From positions 1-64,000 of the forward strand of contig WRDO01000012.1 of assembly GCA_009779755.1 (NCBI GenBank): a stretch of DNA of 64,000 nucleotides. Direction: 5' to 3'. The stretch is from Defluviitaleaceae bacterium. Lineage in GTDB: Bacteria; Bacillota; Clostridia; Lachnospirales; WQUN01. Positions 1-10,900 of the stretch are shown in pieces (the stretch's first letter is position 1; each line of letters starts with the position of its first letter). The position numbers and the translations under genes are program-made. Below the pieces are notes generated by a model, which ran no database searches, was not told the DNA's origin, and saw only the letters and a program-made list of their open reading frames with translations.

Positions 1-38
1 TCCATTGGGGTAATGGAGTGACCGCCGTTTTCTTGGGG
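1..38. other. Short palindrome between mobC and the expected relaxase gene
   Basis: Positions 1 to 17 form a small inverted repeat: arms TCCATT and AATGGA around a 5-base loop. It follows the mobC stop codon on the minus strand, in the gap before the relaxase gene that normally comes next. It could be a translational hairpin or part of a nicking region. The window edge prevents a decision. Confidence 0.25.
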
Positions 39-395
39 CTATAAGTTCGCCAGCTTCTTCATTATGCCCTCTGCCGACACCCATAAATTTTCGTAGTTGT
101 CTTGTAAATCCTTTATATCCGAAGCGTAGATGCTGTGGGTTTCGTTGGCTCGTTTCGCCACTTGGTTAAGGTTGTTTGTGGCGTTACGGAGCAAGCGGGA
201 TAACTCCCGAACATCGGCAAAATCAACCCGTACCACATAGCCGTCCAAAATCATTTTACGGACATACGCTCCACGGTTGACAATGCCAGCCGCTTGCATT
301 TTTTCTTCAATCAAAACGTTTTCAGATTCAGTAACCCTCGCTGTAACAAACACAGTCCTGTTGTTCTTTTCTATATGCAACCCCCCTTTCATCAT
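39..395 (-). CDS. mobC: MobC-like relaxosome accessory protein
   Basis: A 118-residue basic protein of the plasmid/ICE mobilisation MobC family, which binds near oriT and assists the relaxase in nicking. The N-terminal part resembles a ribbon-helix-helix DNA-binding region (FVTARVTESENVLIEEKMQ). The middle contains a family-typical stretch, ELSRLLRNATNNLNQVAKRAN (here broken as ELSRLLRNA then TNNLNQVAKRAN), followed by a helical tail. Length fits the family. It begins four bases before the stop of the large upstream helicase gene (overlap 392-395), so the two are translationally coupled. The relaxase gene is expected just left of position 1. The start could also be the second Met of the initial MM pair. 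Confidence 0.88.
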   Translation of the reverse strand: MMKGGLHIEKNNRTVFVTARVTESENVLIEEKMQAAGIVNRGAYVRKMILDGYVVRVDFADVRELSRLLRNATNNLNQVAKRANETHSIYASDIKDLQDNYENLWVSAEGIMKKLANL

Positions 396-3300
396 AGTGT
401 AGTTTCTTTCTTTTTGGTCGAAACATCACCGCCGCCAAATTCGGCACGGCTCTTTTCGGCGTACCGCTCGATGGCATCAAGCATAGATGGTTTTTCTTTT
501 GCGGAATTTGCCTTTGCCGCCATACTACTGCTCCGTTCATTGTTTTTCGCAACCCAACTAACAGGGGCGATTTTCAATACCTCATCCAAAATCCGTATGG
601 TGTCCTTTTCGGCAGGGATGAAATACCTCGTTTGAAAGCCAATCCTTTCGGTGAACAATCCTTTTTTCGTCAGCAAGTCCGAATGAAGATAATCCGCTCC
701 AATGACTTCAAGGCGTTGTTCGTTGGACACCCGCCGTTGAACGATTCGCCAATCGTTATCAAGATAAACCGTATCGCCGTTCTTAATGCTTTTCAACAAA
801 TCCACCGTTTCGATTTGTTCTTTTTCCCTCGTAGCCCCCAACCTTTCCAAAGTCGCGTCAATCATATCTTCGGGTATGACCCTGCCTATCAGCAAATCGC
901 CTTCACTCGTAAGCACCCGGTATATCCGTACATTTTCGGTGGGGAGTTTATCCCATACAGGCAATACCGTACCGCCAATCAAATGAAGATTGCTTGTACG
1001 AAATTCGGGTAGTTCGGAAACCGCTTTATCCCAAAGACTTTCCGCTTTTTCGGGCGTGAGTTTATTCCAGTTGTTCATAAGTCGGCTTAACGGCATATAC
1101 TCATTACCGTCTTGCCCGGTCAGTCTGCAATTTTCGGTAACATTACCATGTTCATCGGTTATGGATGATGTTTTGAAAACCGCCCGGACTGCGCCTGTGT
1201 TCTTGCTTTGGTAAAACCCCATGAAAGAGGAGTTCTCCGTTTTTACATTCCCAAATGCCAACGGCTTAGTTTTGTTGTAAGCGGTAAGGTTAAAATATTT
1301 TGTCGTAGCCCCGGTCATTTCATCCGCTCGAATATCGTAGGTTTCGTTTAAAACCACTTTATCCGCTTTGAAATTTTCAAGCCCACGGTCAAGTGTACCG
1401 TCTTGCATCGCTTTCTCGGTGGCTATGTGCAGCCGTTCCGCATAACCATCAAAGACAGCGTTTTGTTCGTCACATTCAAGGGATAGGATTCGGTTCAAAA
1501 ATTTATTAACCTCACGGAGTTCGGTTGCGGTAGAGATGATAGAACCGTACTCATCAATCAGTTTATCCTTTAACCCCAGCTTTTCGATAACAGCGATACC
1601 GTCCGAAATACCCTCCACACGGTTATGGATTAACGATTTATAGAACATGGAAAGCACATCAGCCGCAAACGCATTTTCTAAATTATCCCCTGCGGTGAAT
1701 AAACCTTGACTACCTGTTTGCCGTTGCCCCTTCGTTAAAGCCCCAAGCTGGTCTAACCGTTTGGCGATGGTTGAGATGAAACGCATTTGCCCTTTCAAGT
1801 CCGTTGTTACCAATGAAAATGTCGGAGCGGTAACTTGATTACTCCTGTGAGAACGCCCGAAGCCCTGTACCGCCGCGTCAGCTTGCCAACCCGCTTGCAA
1901 AAGGTAATGAACACGGTGCTGTTGGTTCTTAGCTGATTTATCGGCATGATAACTTTTGCCTGTTCCCCCGGCTTTAGAAAAGACGATGATTCGTTTATCA
2001 CCGTCTTGGAAGGCCGACACATCCGCTTGTTTTTTACTTGCGATATTTTCTTCTTTGGCTTTACCGTCTGTAATGACAACACGCCTTTTTCGCCCGGTGT
2101 TCTCGGCAACCATATCGCTTCCGAAATGATTGATTATCATGTCAAGAGCGGATGCGGGTACTTTAATACTACCTAACTTATCAAGCAGCATTTCCTTTTG
2201 CCGGACAGCTTCACGGTTGATTACGGCATTGCCTTCGCTGTCGAAAACGGGTTTACTTCGGAGGTTGCCGTTATCGTCCATGTATTCCTCAAATTGGACG
2301 GTGGGAAATGAATTTTCAATATACGACATAAGCATCTGCTTCGGGGTCAAGTCAAAATCTTCAAGGTCTAATTCTTGTTCTTGCAAGCGGGCAAATTCCC
2401 GTTCTTGTGCGCTTTCATTTGTACTCACAAGTTGGACAACGATTGAATTGCCCTCGTCTAATTGTTTTTGAATATCGGCAATCATGCTCGGCACTTGCAT
2501 GGCGGTAAGGATTTGATTGAAGAACCGTTGTTCCGCACTCCAAAAAGCACCGTATGCCCTGCCTTTCGCCGTGCCGTCCAAATTTTGATTAGTCATTTCC
2601 AATGCCTTGTTCAAGTTTTGGAAAACGATTTGCCATGACCGTGCCAGTTCATCATAAATTTGCCGTTGTGTCGGCGTTAGTTCGTGAACGATTTTATCGT
2701 AGACTACATCTTCATAACTTATATTGCGGGAAAGGTATACGCCCATTGCTTTCATATCCCGTGCGATAAGTTCCATTGCGGCTAACCCTCCGGCTTTGAT
2801 ACGATGAACAAAATCATCACCGTTTGGGAACGCCGTACCTTCACCCCATAAACCAAGACGCTCCGCATACCGTAGGTTTTCTACTTCTGTTGCCCCGGTT
2901 GCGGAGGAATAAATTATTTTTGCGTTCGGTAGTGCTTCCTGTATCGCAACACCCGCCATACCTCGCTGACTGGCTTTTTTTACACCCCTGTTACCTTTGG
3001 TGGCAATGGAGTTTGCCATGTTGTGGGCTTCGTCAAAAATAATAACGCCGTCAAAATCCTTGCCGAGCCAATTAACGATTTTTTCAAAGTTCGACCCGGT
3101 TTGGTCGAAACCCTTTGATAATGCGGAATAAGTCGTAAAAAGGATTGCCTCATCATTACTTAAAGACGCATCCGCTTTTTTGCCGCCTTCAAATTCTGTT
3201 ACCAAGTCGGAGTTGCCAAACAATGCCGTTACATCACGCTTCGCATCCGGCACTAACCCCCGGTTTTCACTTAACCAAACGGCTTTTTTACTGCCACGGT

Positions 3301-6300
3301 TGAAATTGTCTAAGATAATACCTGTTACTGTACGCCCCTTGCCAACACCTGTACCGTCACCTAAAAAGAATCCCCTTGCGTTGCCATTGGGTAGGGTTTG
3401 GTTATGGCTTTGTCCGGCGTAGGTCACAGCTTCTAATTGCACATCCGATAATATACCATTATCAATTATTTCTTGGCTAAGATTCGGCTTGTAGGAAACA
3501 AGGGGTGGCTGTATCGCACTCATGGCCGCACTTTCGCTAATGTTGGCCGGGTGGGGCTGTACGTTTCTGAGCAACAACGGCTGCGGTTCGTAGTTTTCAA
3601 AAATGCTGTCCGTGAGTTCTGTTTTTACGGATTTTAGCGGTCTTACCCTCGGTTCAACACTCCCATGAGGTTCTCCGCTATCAATATCACCAGTTCGTCC
3701 AGTTTCGATGTCAACATCATTTCGTCCGTCATTTCCTCTGTGTCGTTCTCCGTTGAAGATTGGTGAAAGCCCATCATCGCCGACACTTGCAAGGTCGGGT
3801 GCAGCTCCGGCAATTCCGTCAAGAATTGAATCAATTGCTGATGTATCGGTCTGCTCTCGTCTAATTCCAATATCTGCGGTATCAATTCTGCCACCTGTAA
3901 CAGATACAGGGTCATCGGGCTTTCGCTCCGGTTCTCCTTCCGTAACAACATCGAAGCGTGTTGCTGTAGCGGTGTTTCGTTCATGTCCGTTACCAACTTC
4001 ATATTGGATGCTTGGTCTGTCATTTCTGACACCTCCCAAAATGGTTTGTAAATCTGTTAAATCTTCGACAAAAGCGGTTTTTACAGGTTCGGTAGTAGCA
4101 CCGTTTTTATCAATGACTAATACCTGTACACCGAATGTTGTACCGTATTTTTGGTAGTTCTTGCCGTCTACACCGACATTCGCCTTAACATTGTATTGCT
4201 CTTTAATTCCACGCCACCAGTTTCTGAAAGCGGGGGCATCATCAGCCATACCTTGCCCGACAATGGCAACCAGCCGTCCGTTGGGTGCAAGCATTTTTAA
4301 CGCTTCATCAATATGCTTTGCCCCAATGCTTGTGTTGTGGATATTGCGTTCTGCTGACGATGAAAAAGGCGGGTTCATAACAATGACCGTAGGCTCTAAC
4401 TTATTGCCGTGGATATTGTTAATCTGTTCAGCATCTTCATTGAAGAATCCGTCAAACGGTAGGTTTTTAATGATTTCATGCCTACGCTTGTCCAATTCGT
4501 TTACGAATACAGCCGCACCATCTTTTTTAGCAAAAACCGCCAAACCACCAATACCGGCAGAGGGTTCAAGCACTACATCGTTTTCGGTTACGTTCGCCGC
4601 CCAATTTGCAAGGTAGGCTATGGTCGGCGGGGAAGAAAACTGTTGGAATCGTTCCATTTCTGCGGTACGCCTTGTCTGTGAAGGGAGTATATCAAGTGCG
4701 TTTATCAAATTTTCAAGAGAAAGGTTGTCCGTAGCAAGAATATATTGATTTACGCCAAGTTCCATTGCATCGTAGGCATCTTTAGAAGTAAAAACGTTGT
4801 TTGCCATCGTATCGTTGTATGCTTTTGTGGCTTCCGCAAACAATTCCGCACTTGTAAACTTCTCACCTGTTTCCAATTTTGTTTTTACATAAGCTGCTAT
4901 TGCCGTTGTTGGAGAAAGGGTAAGGTCAAGGGTAGGAATGTCTGTTGATTGCGATGTTTCGATTATTGTTGAAGCGTTCAGATTTTCGATATAAGCAGCC
5001 GCTTCTGATTCCGTGCGGAAAACAATATATCTTCCATCATCTTCTTTTAACGTGTTGTTTTCTTGATTGTCCAAAATACCGTATCTTCTACCGTTATCGT
5101 TTTTATCAAGAAGCGATACGATACGTGGGTTGCTGGAAATTTGCTCAACAACGGTTAAAGGTGTAATGGTATACCTTGTTGCCGTTGGTTGTTCCGTTTC
5201 GGTTTCGTTTTGATTATCAACTTCATGGACGGCAACATTATCCGTACCATGCCGAATTGCAACACCAAAACCCTCACCGACAAGGCGTTCAACATATCCA
5301 TCAAGAGTGTGTGCCGGAACACCAACGAGCGGTACACGTTCGGCCAACCCCACATCACGCCCGGCAATGGCAAGGTTAAGGAATTTTGCCACGGCATTGG
5401 CATCGCTACCCAATACCTCATAAAAATCACCCAACCGATAAAATAGAATTTTATCTTTATGCTCTGTGGCAATGGCTTGGTAGTCTTGCCAAAAGGGAGT
5501 TCCCTGCGGTTCTTCGGGTTGCGGTGGTGAAATTTCCGTTTGCGGAGGTTTTTTATAAGCATCAAGAACGCTTAAATAATTCGCCCGAACATCCTCATCG
5601 GATAATTCGCCGTTTCGGTAGGCGTTCATTTGCTCCCACACATCACGAGGTATGTTGGTTGCCCCTGTTATATCACCCCACGGCGTAATACCTGTCGTGG
5701 TGGTGATGTAGGTCAGATTACCCATCTTGCCTACAGCGTATTCCACGCCGTCTTTGTTATAACCAATTTTGTCATGGTCTTTATAGAGGTTCATGTCAAA
5801 ATCGTGTTGTGCAACTTCCCAATTAACAAAGAAAACAGGTTGCGGGCTTCCCAACAGGATGTGAAGCGGTTCTGCTTCTTTTATTTGCTCCGGCGGTGAC
5901 TCGGTATCGGTGGGTTGGTCGTTTTCTTCGGTCAACCGTTCCCATATCACATCAAGAGCGTTATCAGCCGCTTCCTGTTCATCAATAGATAAAAATTTAT
6001 CCTCATCCATAAGCTGTCCGATACGGCGTTGCACTTTCGCCCACGGTAGGGTTAAAGGCTCTGCACCGTCTTTTATAATGCGTAAGCCATCCTTTGAATA
6101 CGGACTTGGCGTTGTAGTTTGCCCTGCATTGTATTCCTCATATAAAAACTTAGCGGTATCACGGGCGCGAGCGTGTTCGTACATATACTCAAAGACACGG
6201 ATTTTACTGGATAAATCACCGTTCCAATCCAAAATGGCTTTGTCTATGTCCTCTTGGGTGATGATTGCGGATTGTGACGGTTCGGTACGGAGTTCATCTT

Positions 6301-7738
6301 GGCGATTACCACGAATATTTTCAATCTGCTCTTGCTCCGTTGGGAAGTCCGGCAAGGATATTTGTTCCATTTGTTCAACAATGGGAACACCGTCAAACGG
6401 CGAAACTAAAGCATCTTCGGAGGGAGGTACTGTTTCATTATCCCCCTGTTCATCCGGGCTTTTCCCAACTTGGGAAAAGGTGTCGGTGGTAATAAAATTG
6501 CCCTCGTTCGTAACTTGTGGTTGTTCTGAGGGCGTTTCGGTTGGCTCTAATTGTGAATCAATTCTTTGATTATGGCTTCCTCCGCTTGGGTTTTCAGATT
6601 GTCCGTGTGTACCGTCCAACCCTGCGGGTCGCTGGTTTTGTTCGGCGGCGGGTTCTGTGTTGACAGTTCTTTCATTACCAAGTCCAGCCGATTGTTCGCT
6701 TGGTTCTCGACTTCGAGGCAATGGGAAAACAAAGTCCCCTTCATGCTGTGCTTCGTGTACAGAATCCCCCTGTGTTTCTTGAGGTAATCCTTCCTCATCA
6801 TTCCGAATCTGCTCAACGGTTTGCTCGGTTCGGGTATCGTGATGTTGGGTATCAGATAATCCCCGTTCTTGCTGTATGTTACTTTGCTGACTGTCGCTTC
6901 GTTCATATCGCTGCCCCTCCTTTCCAACGGCTTTTTGCCGTTCGTATTGTTTAATGGTTATTTCAATATCACGCAAAACTTCTTCGGACACATCGCTGAC
7001 CGCTTTGCCGAGAGCGTAAACGCTGTCGGGAGTGTTAAAATCGAAAACGGCTTGAAATTCTTCATTATTTATATAGTGTGATGTGTCTACGCCGCACCGT
7101 GTCATGATGGCATATGCTGTGCTGATTGCGAGTGCATTTTGGAAAGCTACTCCGATATTAAATTCATCAAGCCCATCAAGGAAACTGTCCTCCACGGCGT
7201 AGCCAATATCACGCTTGTTATCTTCATAGTAGCGCGCTGATAGGCTCTGTGCAATCGTGTAAAGGTAGTCCCCAATGAATCCTCCAAGCAGGGCAGCTCC
7301 GTTATTTGCTTCCCAACCCATATCCTTTTCATCATCAATTTCAAATGATTTTTTGAGTGCTTCAATGACAGGGGTTTCATGTTCCGGCTTTACCGACCAC
7401 AAGAACGGACGGCGGGTGTTACCCCGTCCGTCCTGTGTGTCTGCTATATCGAAAACATACTTTAATTTACCCTCGTTACCAGTGTTATCGAGCAAAGCGA
7501 TACCCTTAGCACCAAGTTTTACCCAACGATTCATGGGTTTGTTCCATGTTTCAAGAGGCGCACAAGCAATGGCATTGGGTCGCTGGGCGTGAATCATAAG
7601 CTGTTCTTCAAAGGGGTACTTGTAAAGCCGCCCTGCGGTATTTAAAAAACCCGTCCAATCGCCCATGCTTTGGGTTACTTGGCGGGTCTGATGGTCGGCA
7701 AGAGCGGAGTAGTATTGATATTTAGTCGCCAAAAGCAT
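392..7738 (-). CDS. Giant ICE protein: MutS-I-like, N6-adenine methylase-like and strawberry-notch-type helicase domains
   Basis: About 2448 residues. The start at 7738 (ATG, MLLATKYQYY) is preferred because GAGGGGG lies directly upstream and the gene overlaps the previous stop. An in-frame ATG at 7843 is possible. Order of parts: an N-terminal polyvalent-type region; a low-complexity acidic/Gln-rich linker; a MutS domain I-like module near residue 770 (FYRLGDFYEV, then RVPLVGVPAHTLDGYV); a class I methylase with NPPF near residue 1120; and an SF2 helicase with Walker A GDGTGVGKGR near 1460 and DEAH near 1570. The C-terminal part has the strawberry-notch-like GFGRSHRSNQ. Such giants are common in Tn1549-like ICEs (LtrC-like) and are thought to protect or process transferring DNA. 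The biochemical activity of each domain here is inferred from motifs. Confidence 0.88.
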   Translation of the reverse strand: MLLATKYQYYSALADHQTRQVTQSMGDWTGFLNTAGRLYKYPFEEQLMIHAQRPNAIACAPLETWNKPMNRWVKLGAKGIALLDNTGNEGKLKYVFDIADTQDGRGNTRRPFLWSVKPEHETPVIEALKKSFEIDDEKDMGWEANNGAALLGGFIGDYLYTIAQSLSARYYEDNKRDIGYAVEDSFLDGLDEFNIGVAFQNALAISTAYAIMTRCGVDTSHYINNEEFQAVFDFNTPDSVYALGKAVSDVSEEVLRDIEITIKQYERQKAVGKEGQRYERSDSQQSNIQQERGLSDTQHHDTRTEQTVEQIRNDEEGLPQETQGDSVHEAQHEGDFVFPLPRSREPSEQSAGLGNERTVNTEPAAEQNQRPAGLDGTHGQSENPSGGSHNQRIDSQLEPTETPSEQPQVTNEGNFITTDTFSQVGKSPDEQGDNETVPPSEDALVSPFDGVPIVEQMEQISLPDFPTEQEQIENIRGNRQDELRTEPSQSAIITQEDIDKAILDWNGDLSSKIRVFEYMYEHARARDTAKFLYEEYNAGQTTTPSPYSKDGLRIIKDGAEPLTLPWAKVQRRIGQLMDEDKFLSIDEQEAADNALDVIWERLTEENDQPTDTESPPEQIKEAEPLHILLGSPQPVFFVNWEVAQHDFDMNLYKDHDKIGYNKDGVEYAVGKMGNLTYITTTTGITPWGDITGATNIPRDVWEQMNAYRNGELSDEDVRANYLSVLDAYKKPPQTEISPPQPEEPQGTPFWQDYQAIATEHKDKILFYRLGDFYEVLGSDANAVAKFLNLAIAGRDVGLAERVPLVGVPAHTLDGYVERLVGEGFGVAIRHGTDNVAVHEVDNQNETETEQPTATRYTITPLTVVEQISSNPRIVSLLDKNDNGRRYGILDNQENNTLKEDDGRYIVFRTESEAAAYIENLNASTIIETSQSTDIPTLDLTLSPTTAIAAYVKTKLETGEKFTSAELFAEATKAYNDTMANNVFTSKDAYDAMELGVNQYILATDNLSLENLINALDILPSQTRRTAEMERFQQFSSPPTIAYLANWAANVTENDVVLEPSAGIGGLAVFAKKDGAAVFVNELDKRRHEIIKNLPFDGFFNEDAEQINNIHGNKLEPTVIVMNPPFSSSAERNIHNTSIGAKHIDEALKMLAPNGRLVAIVGQGMADDAPAFRNWWRGIKEQYNVKANVGVDGKNYQKYGTTFGVQVLVIDKNGATTEPVKTAFVEDLTDLQTILGGVRNDRPSIQYEVGNGHERNTATATRFDVVTEGEPERKPDDPVSVTGGRIDTADIGIRREQTDTSAIDSILDGIAGAAPDLASVGDDGLSPIFNGERHRGNDGRNDVDIETGRTGDIDSGEPHGSVEPRVRPLKSVKTELTDSIFENYEPQPLLLRNVQPHPANISESAAMSAIQPPLVSYKPNLSQEIIDNGILSDVQLEAVTYAGQSHNQTLPNGNARGFFLGDGTGVGKGRTVTGIILDNFNRGSKKAVWLSENRGLVPDAKRDVTALFGNSDLVTEFEGGKKADASLSNDEAILFTTYSALSKGFDQTGSNFEKIVNWLGKDFDGVIIFDEAHNMANSIATKGNRGVKKASQRGMAGVAIQEALPNAKIIYSSATGATEVENLRYAERLGLWGEGTAFPNGDDFVHRIKAGGLAAMELIARDMKAMGVYLSRNISYEDVVYDKIVHELTPTQRQIYDELARSWQIVFQNLNKALEMTNQNLDGTAKGRAYGAFWSAEQRFFNQILTAMQVPSMIADIQKQLDEGNSIVVQLVSTNESAQEREFARLQEQELDLEDFDLTPKQMLMSYIENSFPTVQFEEYMDDNGNLRSKPVFDSEGNAVINREAVRQKEMLLDKLGSIKVPASALDMIINHFGSDMVAENTGRKRRVVITDGKAKEENIASKKQADVSAFQDGDKRIIVFSKAGGTGKSYHADKSAKNQQHRVHYLLQAGWQADAAVQGFGRSHRSNQVTAPTFSLVTTDLKGQMRFISTIAKRLDQLGALTKGQRQTGSQGLFTAGDNLENAFAADVLSMFYKSLIHNRVEGISDGIAVIEKLGLKDKLIDEYGSIISTATELREVNKFLNRILSLECDEQNAVFDGYAERLHIATEKAMQDGTLDRGLENFKADKVVLNETYDIRADEMTGATTKYFNLTAYNKTKPLAFGNVKTENSSFMGFYQSKNTGAVRAVFKTSSITDEHGNVTENCRLTGQDGNEYMPLSRLMNNWNKLTPEKAESLWDKAVSELPEFRTSNLHLIGGTVLPVWDKLPTENVRIYRVLTSEGDLLIGRVIPEDMIDATLERLGATREKEQIETVDLLKSIKNGDTVYLDNDWRIVQRRVSNEQRLEVIGADYLHSDLLTKKGLFTERIGFQTRYFIPAEKDTIRILDEVLKIAPVSWVAKNNERSSSMAAKANSAKEKPSMLDAIERYAEKSRAEFGGGDVSTKKKETTL
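6457..6483. repeat. 27-bp palindromic motif, copy A (inside helicase gene)
   Basis: A perfect 21-bp palindrome with arms CTTTTCCCAA and TTGGGAAAAG around one central base (C). A second copy lies at 31341-31367, identical over 27 bases except the centre. This copy lies in the linker-coding part of the giant gene. Two such copies in one element that also encodes ParB suggest a protein-binding site, possibly parS-like. Confidence 0.6.
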
Positions 7739-7973
7739 CCCCCTCGGTGAACATATCATCATCGGCGATATAAAAGCCGATTTCCGCAAAATCTTCATCG
7801 GTGATGTTATCCAGCTTTTCAAGGGTAGAACCGAATATCTCAATCATATCCGGCTCATACACATCATGGAGGGCTTTAACGAGGTCATTCCGCAAGGATT
7901 CACGGGTTGCGGTATCAAATATGCTCATAAGGTTTATTTCTTCGGTACTGAATTTATCAAGAGCGATTGTCAT
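7722..7973 (-). CDS. Small transposon-associated hypothetical protein
   Basis: 83 residues starting MTIALDKFSTEEINLMS. Small proteins of this type, with a conserved EEINLM(S/C)IFDT-like start, recur in Tn1549/CTn elements just upstream of the giant helicase. Their function is unknown. It is acidic and helical, with no membrane segment or metal motif. The start at 7973 is chosen because it matches the recurrent family start; a longer frame to 8081 would run into the end of the gene before it. Its 3' end overlaps the helicase start by 17 bp, so the two are probably co-translated. Confidence 0.75.
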   Translation of the reverse strand: MTIALDKFSTEEINLMSIFDTATRESLRNDLVKALHDVYEPDMIEIFGSTLEKLDNITDEDFAEIGFYIADDDMFTEGDAFGD

Positions 7974-7977
7974 AAGG

Positions 7978-10900
7978 TTAAACCTCCATTCCTGTTTTTT
8001 TCTTGGTCTTGTCGAGAGCGTCAAGCCCCGGTTGTGCTTTGCCGTCAAATTCGGTCTTGCTTTTCTTTTCCCCTTTATCAAGTGCCGACATGAGAGAGGG
8101 TTTTTCCTTTTCTACCTTGCGGAATTTATCCACCAATCCCTCAATGATTATCATGTGCGATTGCAAGTAGACATCGGGCGTAGGCGTATCAAAGGTTTTC
8201 GCCCAATTCTTGCTGGCGGTGGTTAATCTGCCGTCGTAGTTATAGTAATTCACGTTGCTGGCTAATACCCATGCCACACGGTCAGCACCGTATTTATCAA
8301 TAACATCACGGACAGCACTATTGAGGTCATATCGGTATTCCTCGTAGTTGCTGGCGATAACGGCTCTGTCAATCGCACTACCACACTCAACATTTATCTT
8401 CCGGCTGTCGTGGTAAGCGTCAATTTCCCCTTTTCGTAGGGCTTCATCTATAGAAAGCGTATATATAGGTTGGTCTTTGCGGGGTATATCGGGGATTTGT
8501 ACGGTGGGTGATTCTGCGGGCGGTGCTATGGGTGGTGTTGTGGGTTCACTTCCACCCTTATGAACGGCAGGAGCAGCTTGTTCCGGCTGTTTTTCAATGC
8601 CAAGAAAAGCGGGGAGTTCTGAAAAGCCAAAGCGGTCAACAAAGTGGGATGTAATATCGCCGCCTTTGTTCAGCACAATCACATCACTCACGGACAGGCT
8701 ATGCCCCGAAAAATCCTTTGGCGGTTCATTGAATTTTTGAAATATACCTTCCAATGTGGTATCAGGGGTTAAAGGTTCGGTATGAACAATGACGTAATGG
8801 TTACGGTTGACTTCCAATCCCCGTTGTTCAAGGTAAGAAAGCCCCTCAAAGCGGTAATTCCTTGCTTTTTCGGAATCGTCCATTATTTGATATATAGCAA
8901 AGGTGTCCTCTTTGGCGTTAATGAAAGCGGATTCTATTGCAACTTCCTGTTGCTGATTGGTCTTGTTTGCGTTTTCCCTGTATTCAAGGGATTTTTGCCA
9001 ATCCTCGCGCTCAATACCGTAGATACCTTGATGGAATTTTATATCGTCAAATTCGTAAGCCATTGATTCTGTGCCATCTTCGTAGAGCCGATAAATTGTA
9101 TGGTCTTGTTTGAATAATTCTAAGGCGCGCATAAGTTTAAGCGGCAACATATCATCTTCAACATATCCATATTCATCCCTGTCCCCGATACTGATGGAGG
9201 AATCGGGCATAAATTCTTTTTCCCACGGCGGCGGTGGCGGGTTATAATCCTTGCCCGCCATTTCTATGGCGTAAATCTCTTTCCAATTCGCTGTTGAAAG
9301 ACGCTTGATGTCTATTTTCACATCATCGGGCAGGGAATCATCAAGAAAGGTAATCTCACGGTCAAAGTTGATTGTGGCGAGAAATTTTGGCTGACCGTTT
9401 TTGTCCTCGGTTTCATTCCAGTTCCATACCTCAACCCCGTTTTCCGTGGGCCCCGAACCGATGTGATAAAACGCAGGGGATTGCCTGTCAACATTGGCTT
9501 GTTTGTTTTGCTCGTTAATGAGTTCCACTTCATTAATTATCTGCACCACATCGGCGGGCAGCCTGTCCTCAAAATAGGTTACATTCCGAAAAGAATCAAC
9601 ATGAGCGACTTTAGCAATACCACCAACCGTATCAACATTTCCCGAATTATCTTTATCGAGATTGTTTAGAATTGTCGTACCTTCGCTTTCGTAAATGAAC
9701 CCAAGGTTAAACGGTTTTTGGTCGGCGTTGAAATACACGGCGGGGTCTTTGTATACTTCATCACGGAGAACGGCGGTAACGGGTACATAATTTTGTTGCT
9801 TAATGTTACTGAGAAACATGGCGGTAAAATCGTTAAGTTCGGCTTGTAGATTGTGAATACGCCGTTCGTTTCCGTTGCCGTCTATGCTGTGACCTACACC
9901 GTCCTCGTCCACAATTTGATAAATCGGCGGGTTGGACTGTTGAAACTCTACGGAGGTAGCGGTTTTGGCTTCTTGGTTGACTTCATATACAATCATGGGG
10001 TCGTACATCAAATCTCCGTTTTGTGCGTAAGTGTGCATAACGGATAAACGGTTGTTACTAATCCATTCCAATGACAAAGGCATCATGGCTGCTCCGGCTT
10101 CCATGCGTTGATATAGATATTCACCGCTCGTAATATTGGGGAATAATTCCGATAACTGTTCGTAAATCCGTTGTTCTCTTGATAATGCTTTGTTTTCTTC
10201 GCCGGGTGGGGGTTGGTTAATTCCGGCTTGTCTGTTCGGTTCGTTTGTTATCGTCATGTTGGTGACAAGCTGAACGACTTCATTTACGGTAAACTCCACA
10301 CCGGCTATTGTTTGCGTGGTGGCTTCGGTAGCAAATTGCGGTTCGGTGGGTGGTTCTACCGCTTGGGTTTGCGGAGTGGTTTCGGCTATTTGCTCGGTGG
10401 CTGTTAAATCAATACCCCGTTCTTTACAAATAACCTTAAAACGGTCATCAATGGCATTTATGAGGGTGTTTGATTCTTTGCGGATTGTGTCTTGTGATGC
10501 TTTAAATTCGTTTAAGTCATGCGTACCCCAAATGGCGAGGTAGCCGAACGAATTAGCCCCGGTTTCTATGCCGTATTTTTGACATACAACATAGGATACA
10601 CTTTCTGCTTCGATTTCCTTTACTTCCTTTGGTGCGGGTTTATCCGTTTCAATAGTCTTGTCACGGTCATGCAATCGGGCATGGGTGATTTCGTGAATAA
10701 TGGCACAAACGGTTTGAATTTCGCTCATACCCTCACGGATTCCGATTTTTACACCATATTGGCAATAACCGTCTTGGTTTTCGTTCATCGGTTCAAATAC
10801 AATCGGCAGGGGTGATACTTCCTTGAGGGTATCAATAAAAGCCTCGTAATGTTCTACATTACCAATCAAATCCTCGGCAAGCTGGGGCAAAGGTTCACCC

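Noticed and set aside
3643..4032. 129-codon minus-strand frame inside the giant helicase gene
   Set aside because: It overlaps the helicase linker in another frame, lacks a ribosome site and encodes a sequence without similarity visible to me.
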